Shown in pieces: positions 34,278-45,142 of a stretch of DNA of 64,000 bases. The notes beneath the pieces are model-generated. The model was not told the DNA's origin and ran no database searches. It saw only the letters and a list, made by a program, of their open reading frames with translations. The stretch is from assembly GCA_037157565.1 (NCBI GenBank), contig JAZHRO010000002.1, positions 32,570,501 through 32,634,500 of the forward strand. Direction: 5' to 3'. Position 1 is the stretch's first letter; each line of letters opens with the position of its first letter. This DNA comes from Thalassia testudinum (taxonomy: Eukaryota > Streptophyta > Magnoliopsida > Alismatales > Hydrocharitaceae). A program made the position numbers and the translations under genes.

Positions 34278-35129
34278 CTAGCGTGTCTTGATGCATCTCT
34301 GAAGGATCAATTCCAGGCTAGCTAGGCAAGACTCAAAAGAATCTCCGAAAATGGAGAAATCATCCATGAACACATCAAAACAATCTCCCACCATGTCAGA
34401 AAAAATGCCCAACATGCACCTTTGAAAAGTTGCAGGCGCATTGCAAAGCCCGGATGGCATTCTACAGAATGCAAAGTTTTCGTATGGACATGTGAAGGTT
34501 GTCTTTTCTTGGTCTTCGGGATGGATAGGGACTTGGCTATATCCCGAATAACCATCCATGAAGCAAAAGTATTTTTGCCCAGCTAACCTTTCAAGAATTT
34601 GATCAATGGATGGTAAGGGAAAGTGATCCTTTTTAATGGCTATGTTCATCTTCCTATAGTCAATACAGACTCTCCAAACAGAAGCTGAACAAGTTGTGAA
34701 GGTTTCCCCTTTCTCGTTAGTTGAAATAGTTATTCCCATCTTCTTGGGTACAATCTGAATGAGGCTAACCCATGGACTATCCGAGATTGGGTATATAATC
34801 CTAGCATTGAGCCACTTAATTATCTCCTTCTTGACCACTTCTCGTATATTTGGGTTTAGGCTCCTTTGCATCTCCCGAGAAGGGCAGGATCCATCTTCCA
34901 TGAAAATACGATGATTACAATAAGATGGTTCGATCCCCCAAAGGTCGTGGATGATCCAACCAATCGCCTCCTTGTTATTCTTAAGGACCTTAATTAACTT
35001 CGATTCTTGCACCTTAGTCAAACTAGCACTAATAATCACAAGGAGCGTGTTTTCATGTCGTAAGAACTCATATTTCAAACTTTTAGGCAATGGTTTCAAA
35101 TCAAGCTGAGGTGGGTTCAGTATAAAAGG
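34278..35129 (-). pseudogene. pol: Reverse transcriptase of H pol
   Basis: Open from 35099 to 34278 (273 aa) in the same frame as the protease; one stop near 35127 separates them. It carries LKYEFLRHENTLLVIIS, IREVVKKEIIKWLNARIIYP, WRVCIDYRKMN, FPLPSIDQILERLAGQKYF and CFMDGYSGYSQV. Then come EKTTFTCPY and the catalytic VFMDDFSIFG. Missense changes occur in usually fixed places (RMPSGLCNAP instead of RMPFGLCNAP). Confidence 0.92.
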
Positions 35130-35783
35130 TCAAGAGGATGCTGATGAAGATTCATCAGGACGATCCAGTGGAAGAGGCTGGGAATGAACAAAATCAATAG
35201 CCTCTCTAGAATGTCGCAGATCTACCAAGGAGGGTTGTGGGTTGGGTTCGCTAAAGCTGGTGGAGTCCTCGAGTGCACTAATTGTCATACAAGTCTTAAG
35301 ATCCTGATCCTCGAGCTCCTCAATGAATCCATAATCCTCAAATCCTCTTATCGCCTTAAAAATATCCAGAATTAGCTTCGTATCCCCAAAGGCGATTTTC
35401 ATACTACCGCTTTCACAGTTTATGTTGGCCTTAGAAGTAGCTAGAAACAGATGCCCCAGAATGATGGGCGTATTCCTCAAATCATTAGCTACATCCATGT
35501 CAAGGATAAGGAAATCTACGGGAAAATAGAAATCCTTGACCTTGATGATTACATCTTCAATAATGTCCCTCGGTGTGGTGACCGAACGGTCCGCTAATTG
35601 TGGTGTTACTGAGGTTGGCCTGAGTTCACCTAATCCAAACCTCTCATAAAGAGAAGTCGGAATCAGGTTGATGGGTGCACCTAAATCCAACAGTGCCCTA
35701 TCAAATGTGTATTCCCCAATAATGCATGAGATCAAGGGGGCACCTGGATCTTTCTTCTTTTGAGGAAGGTGATGCAGAATCAC
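35130..35783 (-). pseudogene. pol: Protease and linker of H pol
   Basis: KKKDPGAPLISCIIG leads into the active-site motif ALLDLGAPINLIP (the usual S is P), then PQLADRSVTTPRDIIEDVI and FPVDFLILDMDV. After it comes an acidic linker (SALEDSTSFSEPNPQPS) up to the stop before RT. The start at 35783 is just the first Met of an open frame; a shift separates it from the gag frame. Confidence 0.88.
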
Positions 35784-36300
35784 AGAACTTGCCTGCTCAG
35801 AGAGAATCGCCTTCCTTGAAGTGGGTTTCTCGGCTTACGCTTTTGGGTACATAGTTATTTCATAAATTTAGTGTAATCCAGGATGTGCTTAATAGCATCG
35901 AGGAGCAGAATATTGATCTCTACGCTCTTGAATAAATTCAGGAGCTCCTCATTGCTATCTAGGGTTTTCTTCTTCTTGGTTTTCAATAGGGCTTTAGGGA
36001 ATGGGATATGGGTGGTATTTTCAATTTTTGGTCCCTGAGCCTTATTGCCTTCTTCAATCTCCTCCTTTACTCTCTCAAGCTCCCCAGGGTTTTGGCATCT
36101 AGAAGGCAATTTAGGATTCTGGGTCTGCTTCCCACTTCTTAAGGTAACGAAGTTTGCAGAGGCATATGGATTCAGGTCTTGAGGTGGGTTAGTTAGGATT
36201 TGAGGGCCTTGATTGGTCATGTAACCAGAAGAAGAAGAGGAGGGACCCTGCTCAACCACCTGAGCTTGTGCATGTGGGTCCCTTAGATTCCCATACCCTT
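35784..36300 (-). pseudogene. gag: gag C-terminal part of H
   Basis: From 36259 down: SSSSSGYMTNQGP, VTLRSGKQTQNPKLP, a Lys-rich stretch (KTKKKKTLDSNEELL) and FKSVEINILLLDAIKHI, the conserved region before the protease, with a stop at 35855 and a frameshift. Element G cuts the gene at 36300 (TSD CCCTT); it continues at 44238-44330. Confidence 0.85.
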
Positions 36301-38059
36301 TGATTAGCCCATATTTGTGGGCTATTTAAGTATTTAAGTGCCTAGACATTAAGTTAATTCTAACATTTATTTAGCATAAATTAGGATGTAAATAGATTAA
36401 TTCATATTTCTATTTTAATTACATAATTCATGTATCACATTCATATTTAAATGCATTTAGAATTAACTTAGAATTGCATTCATTTAATTAGTTAAGCAAT
36501 TAGGTGCATTGCATGCATTAATTTAAGTTAACATAAAAGTTGAGGGTTTGTATATAAATAACCATAATATTTTATCATTATTTTTATTCGTCTTCTACAT
36601 GCAACGGCTGCATTTCTTCCTTCAGCTGCCACAGTGAAGAAACCAATCAAGAAGTAGCACCAAAAGTGGATCTGGTCTCCTCGACAGGGATAAGGAAGAG
36701 AGGAAGGCTGCCATGCACTGGGAGACACCGCCCCACTCCACCACCGTGGTCTCCAGGCTGAGCTCCACCACACCGTGGGCCAGCAAGGTGACAGCTCGCC
36801 ACGCCAAGCCGGTGGACTCGTGCCAACACCGTTAGTGTGTCCCTGGCCACGCTTCCATCACTATGCTTCACCAGAATCAACATCACCACCTTCACCGCCA
36901 TCACCAGCAATCACCACCACAGCCGCCGCCACTCCATGTCCTGCATTTTCATCTCCTCCATCAGTTAAGACGTCTGGGAAGTTTCCCAGACGTCTGAAGC
37001 TTCGTCCCCACACACAACAGCAACCGGCCTCTCTTTCATGCCCGCGCCCCTTCGGCTGCACACTTCCGCCACACCTCTTGCAGCATCCACCGCGCATGCC
37101 CTTGCTGCGCCTCACCTCCTTCACGCCCACACTCCTCCAACTGCACAAGCCCACCAGCACCCCGCGCCTTCCCTGCGTACCCTGCACCACCTCTGCGCGG
37201 ACCCTGCAGTGCCTCCAGCCACGCACGCAGCTGGCACGCTTGCCAGCGTGCAGCACCAGCCATCAGCTTCCCACCCATGCGCATACGCACCTCCTGCTGC
37301 AGCATCATCCCCAACCCACACGCACCCCTGCTGCACACCTGCAGAAACAACCACCCTCCAGCCGCGCACGTAGAGTGCGCTGTACTTCCGCCGCACACCC
37401 TACAATGCGCCGTTGACGCTTGCAGTGCACGGCCAGCAGTACGCAACAGCAGCAGTGCGTGCGCCTCCTCGCTAGGAACCTAGCTGCACCCGTCCACGCC
37501 TGCACAGCCTGCGGCACTTTAGCAGCCACCGGAAACCACCATCACCGTACCTCCGTCCTGTCACCTCGGAGCATCTCGCACTTCGCCGCGACCGCCATCA
37601 CGGGGCCCTCGGTCTAGAGATCCTCCTCCAAGCTTCAAACCTCCAACCGCGGCCTCCTCCTCGCACACGAACAAGGGGAAGAAGTTCCCTGATTTTGCTA
37701 CAGTAAAAGCCCTATTAATATTTACATTCTATGCATTTGTCAAGTTTTATTAATATTTTATTAAGCTGCATTCCAAAAAATATCCTTTAGTTGTTCAAAA
37801 TTGCCATTTCAGCATGTTCTCCTGATGCTTTCTTAATCTGAAGGCAGATTTGGCTCGATTCTCGTCGAAACTAACTGTGAATATACATTTTTAACCAGTG
37901 CAAGTTTAAATACGCCATTGCCTCCCTATGGACACGACCCACTCTTCTGTGAGTGGTTATTTTAATTATTGATTAGTCAATTTCTCCACCACATAGAACT
38001 ACAAACGATGCATCATTTTATGTAACAAACGACTTTAAAAGCGAAGAATCGACTCGTCA
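36301..38059 (+). mobile_element. 5' LTR of element G
   Basis: 1,759 bp, TGATTAGCCC...GACTCGTCA. TATA-like TATATAAATA at 36551-36560. The U5 carries ACCCACTCTTCTGTGAGTGG, also found in M in reverse. It is preceded by CCCTT (36296-36300), identical to 44238-44242. The first 160 bases differ from the 3' LTR at four positions, so G is younger than A. Confidence 0.93.
36551..36560 (+). promoter_or_regulatory. TATA box, G 5' LTR
   Basis: TATATAAATA; the 3' LTR has TATATAAATA at about 42709-42718. A GC-rich untranslated stretch follows from about 36700. Confidence 0.65.
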
Positions 38060-38061
38060 AA

Positions 38062-38079
38062 TGGCTCCATTGTCGCGGA
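38062..38079 (+). other. Primer-binding site of G
   Basis: TGGCTCCATTGTCGCGGA, two bases after the LTR, is a diverged form of TGGCGCCGTTGCCGGGGA (14 of 18). It is likely a decayed or variant tRNA-Asp site. Confidence 0.8.
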
Positions 38080-39312
38080 GGCAACGGACGCAATAATTTC
38101 ACCTGATTTTATTTTTGATTATTTCTCATTGCACAGTGATCTGACCATTTATTATTTTTTCCGTGCGAGAAATTTATGCGAGGAATCAGCCATCGTGAGC
38201 GACAACCCTTTACGTCGCCAGAGGAGAAATTGGTCAAGCTACCTTGCAAAGGAGGGGAAGGACAAGGACGCGACGATTATCTAGTCGCTGATTTAATTAG
38301 AGTAGGATTAAGACTTTAGACTTAATTTTTCATTGCACATTTGGTGTGAAACCCTTGTTCTGGGGTATATTTTGAGGGGGTTGTTCCCCGATTTTGTTTT
38401 TGAACCGTGTTGGGTAATTTTTGGGAGCCTGTTCCCTTTTCTTTAGATTTAGTTTTTTAATTCATTTTGTGGATTGATTACTTTTATTTGCTTGTGTATA
38501 AGTAGTTTAAAAAAATATATAATAAAAAAAGAATGAGCTGCCTGCCCCTAGGACGAACCATTTAGGTCTGTTTGAGCAGCCTCTAGATTTACTTCTCTGC
38601 ATTGCGTGCATTCTCGCATCGTTGATTGCTGGAAGCAAGGTACGCATTCTCTTACTTTGCATCCTATTCTTGATCACGCATTGCAGTTGGACTTAATTCG
38701 AAGACCACAAAATTTATCTTGAAGCGATCTAACAAGTGGTCACATATATTCTTGAAAAAGGACTAATTAAAGGAGGGACATCTAAAAACCAAGGATTTCA
38801 TTTTCAAACTTGGTGTGGATTCAAAATTCAAAATCTTTTGTAGTGTATGCACACTTATTTCGCTTGCACCATGGCACTCTTTTAGACACTCCTTAGGTTT
38901 GGAAATACTAGGACAAGAGCCCTCCTACCGTTGGATTCTGAAGTAGTGTTCGGAACTTGAGATCAAAGGTTTTGTAAATCCAAAGAGGGGGATACCCTGT
39001 CACGAATTTTTTGGGGTAGTTGAGAAGCACCGCGAAAGCACAGCTTCAAAGGAAGGCCTAGGCCTACTTGCATCCCTCGATCTTCCGTCTTTGGAGTTGC
39101 TTTACCATTTGAGATTTAGGGAAGAACACCTAAGCTCCAACTAGGTCTTCTTAGGTGACCCATAGGTCGACAATAAGCACGTAAATTGACTGAACAAATT
39201 GTATTGTCACCTACAATCTGACTTAAATCAAAAGCCTAAATTGGGAAAGACCTAAAAAGTTCTTTTTGAATTGTGTTTTGCTTGGGGAATTCTGATTGAG
39301 GTGTGAGTTAGA
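38080..39312 (+). other. Leader of G
   Basis: About 1.2 kb with no supported gene. It ends at the ATG of the G ORF. Confidence 0.6.
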
Positions 39313-41229
39313 ATGGACCACATTGATTTTCATCCTTTCACATCTTGCCCACACCCTCACCCCCACTCTGCACTCTTCGATCCCATACGTCGAGATGGTC
39401 CATCCCTTGATGGGCATAATGACAATCATTGTGATCTGTTTTACTCCTATTATAGGAGTATTAGCCTAGTTAAGCCCCAAATCAGTGAGCAGAACCTAGG
39501 TGCGGGATTTGCTTTGCCCAATATCCCACACACCATAGAAATACCCAACCCACCCTCCCAGAAAAATTATAATGGTTGGACAGACACTCTTGGGTACTAT
39601 AAGCCTGAGCCTGACTTCTCTCATGATAGAAATGACCTCTCCTCCTTGAAGATGGAAATACAAAAGATGCAAAATGAAATGATTGAATTGTTAGGAGAAT
39701 CTTCGAGAGCAGGCCAACAAGAAAGAGATGAAATTAGCCACCCAATCTACCCCATTGAGGATGACGTACACCCCTCTATAATAGATGCATCTCCCGTGGG
39801 AGAGCTACACTTTAAGTTAAAGGGAAATTTTGGGGAGAATAACTACTTTTCGAGGATCGATTTTGAAACCTCCCCATTAGATGACACTTCCTTGAGAGAT
39901 CCACGCCTTAAGTGAGGGGAAGATACATATGAAAGTAGCTATGCATTGGATGAAGAAAGGTGGCAACCCGAGGAAGATGATGATAAGGTTGAGTATCCAC
40001 CTGAATTATATTGTAGTCAAAAGAAGGGAATGATGGTACCATTGGAAGACCTCAACCTAGATGATAATATTTTCGTGACATTTGATGAAGTGGGTCGAAG
40101 TCAAGTTGTTAATCGTACCCTCCCTTCTGATCACGAGATGGAACTCAAGCCCACCCTTAAGGAACCTAACCCTGAAGAAATTGACCTATCTGAGGAGTTT
40201 GATGTTACCAGTGTAAACCATTTACCTCAGATAGAGTACCCTAGGGGATCTGCTGAGATATTAAATGATTTTAGACCTCGGGTATATTATGAATCATATG
40301 ATGAGGAGAAAGACGAATTATATGAGGAACCTACATTCAAGATTTAGAGTGACACTAAGAGTGATTATGTCTTATTTGAAGAGTTAGCCCCAGAGGATGT
40401 CACAAATTTGACCAAATTAGGTTTCCTTAGCACACCCATTGATGATATTTCTCCTCATGATGAAATGATGGAAAATTTGGAAGCAACTTTTAAGATTTAT
40501 GTGGATTCACATATAGACTCCGGGGAAGATTTGAGTAAAGAACAAAAACCCGGGGATGACATTGATAGGATAATCCTTAGATCTGTTGCTTCCAACCTGC
40601 CTTCATTTATTTCAAAGTCACCCTCTGATTAGCTTATGTCCGAAGGCGAAATTGTGACTCCTGATGAAGGGCAGGAAGATACATGTGATGGTGTAAGGAA
40701 TGCTAGGGATGCAATTGAGGATTTGGAAAGAGTGCTAGGGATGGACACCGAGTTGATTAAACCCAACCTAGATCTTATGGACATCTCGCAACCTCGAAAC
40801 TTGGACACCCTAGATGATCCTTGCCTTAGAGAATTGCTCACTTGTGTTCTGATCGGGGGGCTTAACAAACCAATATTTCCTGTAATGGAGTATCGGGTAT
40901 GGATTGATGATTTCTTTAGTCAGTCCATTGCCCTGGGGGTTTATCCCTGCACCATTCCTTCCCCATTCCTTTTGGAGGATCCTTGTCATCCTCCCCCTAC
41001 CCCTTTGGAGGTTGTTATACCAGTTTATCCTTTAGAACCTCCTCTGGTGACCTGGTAAGATTTCATTCCCATCTTAGTTGGGCGAGCATTTGCTATCGGG
41101 ACTCATCATCAGTTCGCCAACATCCTAGGTTACCTATTTTCTAGGCCAGCATTACTTTGCTCATTTTTAGGGCCTATTTCTACAATCCTTGAACCTGATT
41201 TGCAGGTTCGTTGGTTATTCGACTGCTAA
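39313..41229 (+). pseudogene. Acidic ORF of non-autonomous element G, unknown function
   Basis: One frame of about 638 codons from the ATG at 39313 to 41229, with four in-frame stops (39913 TGA, about 40345 TAG, 40630 TAG, 41056 TAA). Each stop is one C-to-T change from CGA, CAG or CAA. The start is His/Pro-rich (MDHIDFHPFTSCPHPHPHS). A helical stretch, MEIQKMQNEMIELLG, lies near codon 120. The rest is strongly acidic, with runs such as EEDDDKVEYPPE and DEEKDELYEEP, and a more hydrophobic tail. I see no retroviral enzyme motif. It occupies the gag-pol position of a non-autonomous element. The layout resembles the ORFs of B and E, but I cannot show homology by eye. Confidence 0.7.
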
Positions 41230-41274
41230 CAAAAGAACGGCAGCCCACCTCTGACCCAGGTAATATCCTTCTAT

Positions 41275-41312
41275 GCATTGAGGACATTGCAGATTTTAGC
41301 CATGGGGGGTGT
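41275..41312 (+). other. Internal PPT-like block of G
   Basis: GCATTGAGGACATTGCAGA then TTTTAGCCATGGGGGGTG, 46 bases after the ORF end. It matches the blocks in A, B, E and H. Confidence 0.75.
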
Positions 41313-41897
41313 ACTTGGGGATATACATAGCATAGTGCATTCATTGCATACATTTGCATTAAAAAAAAAAAAAGAGTTTTGAGCTTAACTAGCTAGGTCT
41401 TGCATTCTTAAGCAAATCAGAACTCTATGTTATACTAAGTTAATTCTAGGGTCAAACTTTAGAAGCTAAGAGAGCTACTAGCTTTAGACCTTTAGGGTCC
41501 TTTGTGGACTTAAAAACTTAAGTAGGAGTTAAGTTGTGGACCATTCCTTAAGAGGTTGAGGAAGGAAAGCTAGGGTTTGAGTTAAAAGGTGGGGTAGTAC
41601 CTGGAGTCTTGTTCTACCTTTTGGTTTACGGGTCCTTGTAACCCAAGCATCCAAATTTCACACACTTGGTCTGGTAATCAACTTAATTTCTTTCTTTCTT
41701 AAAAGAGATTTGGTTCTCTTAGTTTTGACTTAGGAGAGGCTTGAGAACACAATTTGATTGGAAGAGTTCCCACCGCAGGAGAGGTGGAGTATATACTCAC
41801 CTTGAGGATGCGATGATAACATATTACCTCCTCAACGCTTGTCTCTTAGGATATCCATCCTACTGGGGGCATGTAAGCGCATTGTGTGGTTCAGGTA

Positions 41898-42042
41898 CCA
41901 TGGGCGGCCCTATCTTGAAGTGCCGATTGCCACAGTCCTGAATTCGCTTTAGAAATCCATGGGCGATACTATCTCGAAGTGTCGATTGCCAGGAGTTCTT
42001 GGGGTCGCTATGGGTGGTGCTATCTTGAAGCATCGAAAGCCA
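41898..42042 (+). repeat. Triplicated 35-nt hairpin of G
   Basis: Copies at 41898-41932, 41957-41991 and 42008-42042, each starting C(C/T)ATGGG and ending near GCCA. The loop is TATCTTGAA or TATCTCGAA. Stems: CGGCCC/GTGCCG (five of six), CGATAC/GTGTCG, GGTGC/GCATC. The start-to-start spacing of 59 and 51 nt is exactly mirrored in K. Confidence 0.82.
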
Positions 42043-42420
42043 AGGACACTTCGAGGTATGGTAATGGGGACAATGAATCCGACACAGACCGTGTTGGTAG
42101 CTGATCAGAGGTTAAACTTAGGGGAATCAAACAAAAAAGAATAAAAAAATAAAAAATAAAAAAAATAAATCCTTTTTTCTTTTAACTCAAATAACTCAAA
42201 CCAAAGCGCATGCATGGATGCTTTAATCCAAGGGATCAATAAACTTTAGGGTAGAGTCAGAAATCAGGGAAACTTGTGCCTGCAACTTGTCTTTAGCCGA
42301 CTTAGTATGTAACTTAGCAACTACTTTGGAACCATAGGTCTAGAGTCTGAACTTAATATGTTTCTAAAGGAAGACAAATTGGGTTGACTAATCTACTTGG
42401 AGTGTTAGGTTTTGCTTAGA

Positions 42421-42456
42421 TTTGCTAGGGACTAGCAAAAACTAGGCATAGGGGTA
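42421..42456 (+). other. Hairpin and PPT of G
   Basis: TTTGCTA/TAGCAAA stem around GGGAC (42421-42439), then PPT TAGGCATAGGGGTA (42443-42456). The LTR start has decayed to CGATTAG at 42459. Confidence 0.87.
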
Positions 42457-42458
42457 TT

Positions 42459-44237
42459 CGATTAGCCCATATTTGTGGGCTATTTAAATATTTAAGTGCC
42501 TAGACATTAAGTTAATTCTAACATTTATTTAGCATAAATTAGGATGTAAATAGATTAATTCATATTTCTAATTTAATTACATAATTCATGTATCGCATTC
42601 ATATTTAAATGCATTTAGAATTAACTTAGAATTGCATTCATTTAATTAGTTAAGCAATTAGGCGCATTGCATGCATTAATTTAAGTTAACATAAAAGTTG
42701 AGCGTTTGTATATAAATAATCATAATATTTTATCATTATTTTTATTCTTCTTCAACGTGCAACGGCTGCAATTCTTCCTCCAGCTGCCACAATGAAGAAC
42801 TCAACCAAGGAGTAGTGCCAAAAGTGGATCTGGTCTCCTTGACGGGGATAAGGAAGAGAGGAAGGCTGCCATGCACTAGGAGACACTACCCCACTCCACC
42901 ACCGTGTACTCCATTCCACCACCGTGGTCTCTAGGTCGAGCTCCACCACACCGTGGGCCGGCGGGGTGACGGCTCGCCGCGCCAAGCCGGTGGACTCATG
43001 CCAACACCGTGAGCGTGTCCCTAGCCATGCTTCCATCACTGTGCTTCACTAGAATCAACATCACCACCTTCACCGCCATCACCAGAAATCACCACCGCAG
43101 CCGCCACCACTCCATGTCCTGCATTTTCATCTCCTCCGTCAGTTAAGACGTCCGGGAAGTTTCCCGAACATCTAAAGCTTCGTCCCCACACACAACAGCA
43201 ACCGGCCTCTCGTTCATGCCCTCGCCCCTCTGGCTGCACACTTCCGCCGCACATCCTGCAGCATCCACCGCGCATGCCCTTGCTGCGCCTCACCTCGTTC
43301 ACGCCCGCGCCCCTCCAACTACACAAGCCCACTAGCACCCCACACCTTCCCTGCATACCCTGCACCACGTCCATGCGCACCCTGCAGTGCCTCCAGCCAC
43401 ACACGCAGCCGACGTGCCCGCAGCGTGCAGCACCAGCCATCAGCTTCCCACCCACGTGCATACGCACCTCCTGCAGCAGCATCATCCCCAGCCCACATGC
43501 GCCCCTGCCGCACACCTACAGCAACAACCGCCCTCCAGCCATGCACATAGAGTGCGCTTCACTTCCGCCGCACACCCTGCAATGCGCCATCGACACGTGC
43601 AGTGCGCGGCCAGCAGTACACAACAGTAACAGTGCGTGCGCCTCCTTGCCAGGAACTCAGCCGCGCCCGTCCACGCCTGCATGGCCTGCGGCACTTTAGC
43701 AGCCACCATAAACCACCATCACCGTACCTCCGTTTGGCCACCTCGGAGCATCTCGCACTTTGCCGCGACCACCATCACGGAGCCCTCAGTCTAGAGATAC
43801 TCCCCCGAGCTTCACACCTCCGACCGCGGCCTCCTCCTCACGCACGAACAAGGGGAATAAGTTCCCTTGTTTTACTACAGTAAAAGCCCTATTAATATTT
43901 ACATTCTATGCCATTGTCAACTTTTATTAATATTTTATTAAGCTGCATTGCAAAAAATATCCTTTATTTGTTCAAAATTGCCATTTCAGCATGTTCTCTT
44001 GATGCTTTCTTAATCTGAAGGCAGATTTGGCTCGATTCTCGTCGAAACTAACTGTGAACATACGTTTTTAACCGATGCGAGTTTAAATACATCATTGCCT
44101 CCCTGTGGACACGACCCGCTCTTCTGCGAGTGGTTATTTTAATTATTGATTAGTCGATTTTTCCACCACATAGAACTACAAATGACGCGTCATTTTATGT
44201 AACAAACAACTTTAAAAGTGAAGAATCGACTCGTCAC
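42459..44237 (+). mobile_element. 3' LTR of G
   Basis: 1,779 bp, CGATTAGCCC...GACTCGTCA, colinear with 36301-38059. It is followed by CCCTT (44238-44242), the second TSD copy. Confidence 0.93.
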
Positions 44238-44330
44238 CCTTGGGCTCTATTTCCTTGATTTTGCACAATGCGTAGGTTGGGTACGGGTTGGGATGGTAGA
44301 GACCAGGCTGTTGGGTGTTAGCAATTAATC
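44238..44330 (-). pseudogene. gag: gag fragment of H beyond G
   Basis: Continues H gag after one TSD copy. It aligns with F gag at 47412-47490 (both share CCCTTGGGCTCTATT, GGTTGGGATGGTAGAGA and GTTAGCAATTAA/GTTAACAATTAA). It stops abruptly at about 44330, so the gag start, leader and 5' LTR of H are missing. Confidence 0.85.
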
Positions 44331-44388
44331 ATTTATACGCGGATTGCTAACATAGATTAAAATGCCTATTTATGCAAACTACGGGTTG
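44331..44388. other. Rearrangement junction with filler DNA
   Basis: 58 bp between H gag and F integrase that belong to neither. ATTGCTAAC (44344-44352) is an inverted copy of GTTAGCAAT (44318-44326). TACGGGTTGGGA (44381-44392) is a direct copy of 44283-44294. TAAAATGCCTATTTATGCA matches the U3 of E's LTR at 18 of 19 bases. This is the pattern of a break repaired with template switching. Confidence 0.75.
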
Positions 44389-44752
44389 GGAAGGGTCCCA
44401 TAAAGTTGATGCCCCAGATGTCAAAAATTTCAATGGAAAGAATTGGGTTCAGGGGCATCATATCTCTCTTAGCCATGTTCCTGAGTGCCTGGCATCGGGT
44501 GCATGACTTTGAGAATTCCTTGGCATCCATAAATAATGATGGCCAATAGAATTTAGATTGCAAAATTTTTGTGGCCATCTTTTTCCCGAAAAAGTGTCCA
44601 CCACATGCATATGTGTGACAGAACCCAAGACTGTGAGGATAGTCTCATCCGAAAAAGTATCAGAGATCGGGACATCCGGATGAGCAGAATCAATTAGGAT
44701 TCTCAAGAGGTGATCTGCCACTACATTTTGTACCTCGGCTTTATCCCTGATT
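44389..44752 (-). pseudogene. pol: Integrase N-terminal part of F pol
   Basis: ADHLLRILIDSAHPDVPISD and ETILTVLG are readable from 44721; then, against H, about 60 codons are missing near 44630 and the frame changes. GGHYSGKK-like codons and CTRCQALRNMAKRDMM and IWGINFMGPFP follow at 44578-44389. The D of WGIDF has become N. The gene stops at the filler; catalytic core, C-terminus, 3' noncoding region and 3' LTR of F are absent. Confidence 0.87.
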
Positions 44753-45142
44753 TCAAGATTGAATTCTTGAAGCAGTAGAATCTAGCGAATAAGCTGGGGT
44801 TTGGCATCCTTTTTGGCTAAGAGATGTTTCAAGGCCGAGTGGTCGATATAGATGATGACACGAGAACCTTAGCAAATAAGCCCTGAATTTTTCTAAAGCG
44901 AAAACTACGGCTAGCAATTCTTTTTCAGTAACGGTGTAGTTCCTCTGGGCCTCGTCTAGAGTCTTGCTAGCGTAGTAAATCACAGAGGGCTTTTTCTCAA
45001 TCTTTTGACCCAAGACAGCCCCGACGGCATAATCAGATGCGTCAGCCATAATCTTAAATGGGGCTGTCCAGACCAGTGGTTGCACTACCGGGGCACAAGT
45101 GACTGCCGTTTTCAATAAATCAAATACAGCATGATTCATCAA
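44753..45142 (-). pseudogene. pol: RNase H of F pol
   Basis: [31 protein letters not shown] and [20 protein letters not shown] are intact; a shift then scrambles the TDHSALK motif. It overlaps the end of the RT frame by 23 bases because of a frameshift. Confidence 0.9.

Noticed and set aside
41898..42042. CRISPR-like array
   Set aside because: Three imperfect 35-nt repeats in a plant retroelement, with conserved rather than unique spacers and no cas genes.
44753..45142. RNase H of F as a separate overlapping gene
   Set aside because: The overlap with RT comes from a frameshift in one ancestral pol.
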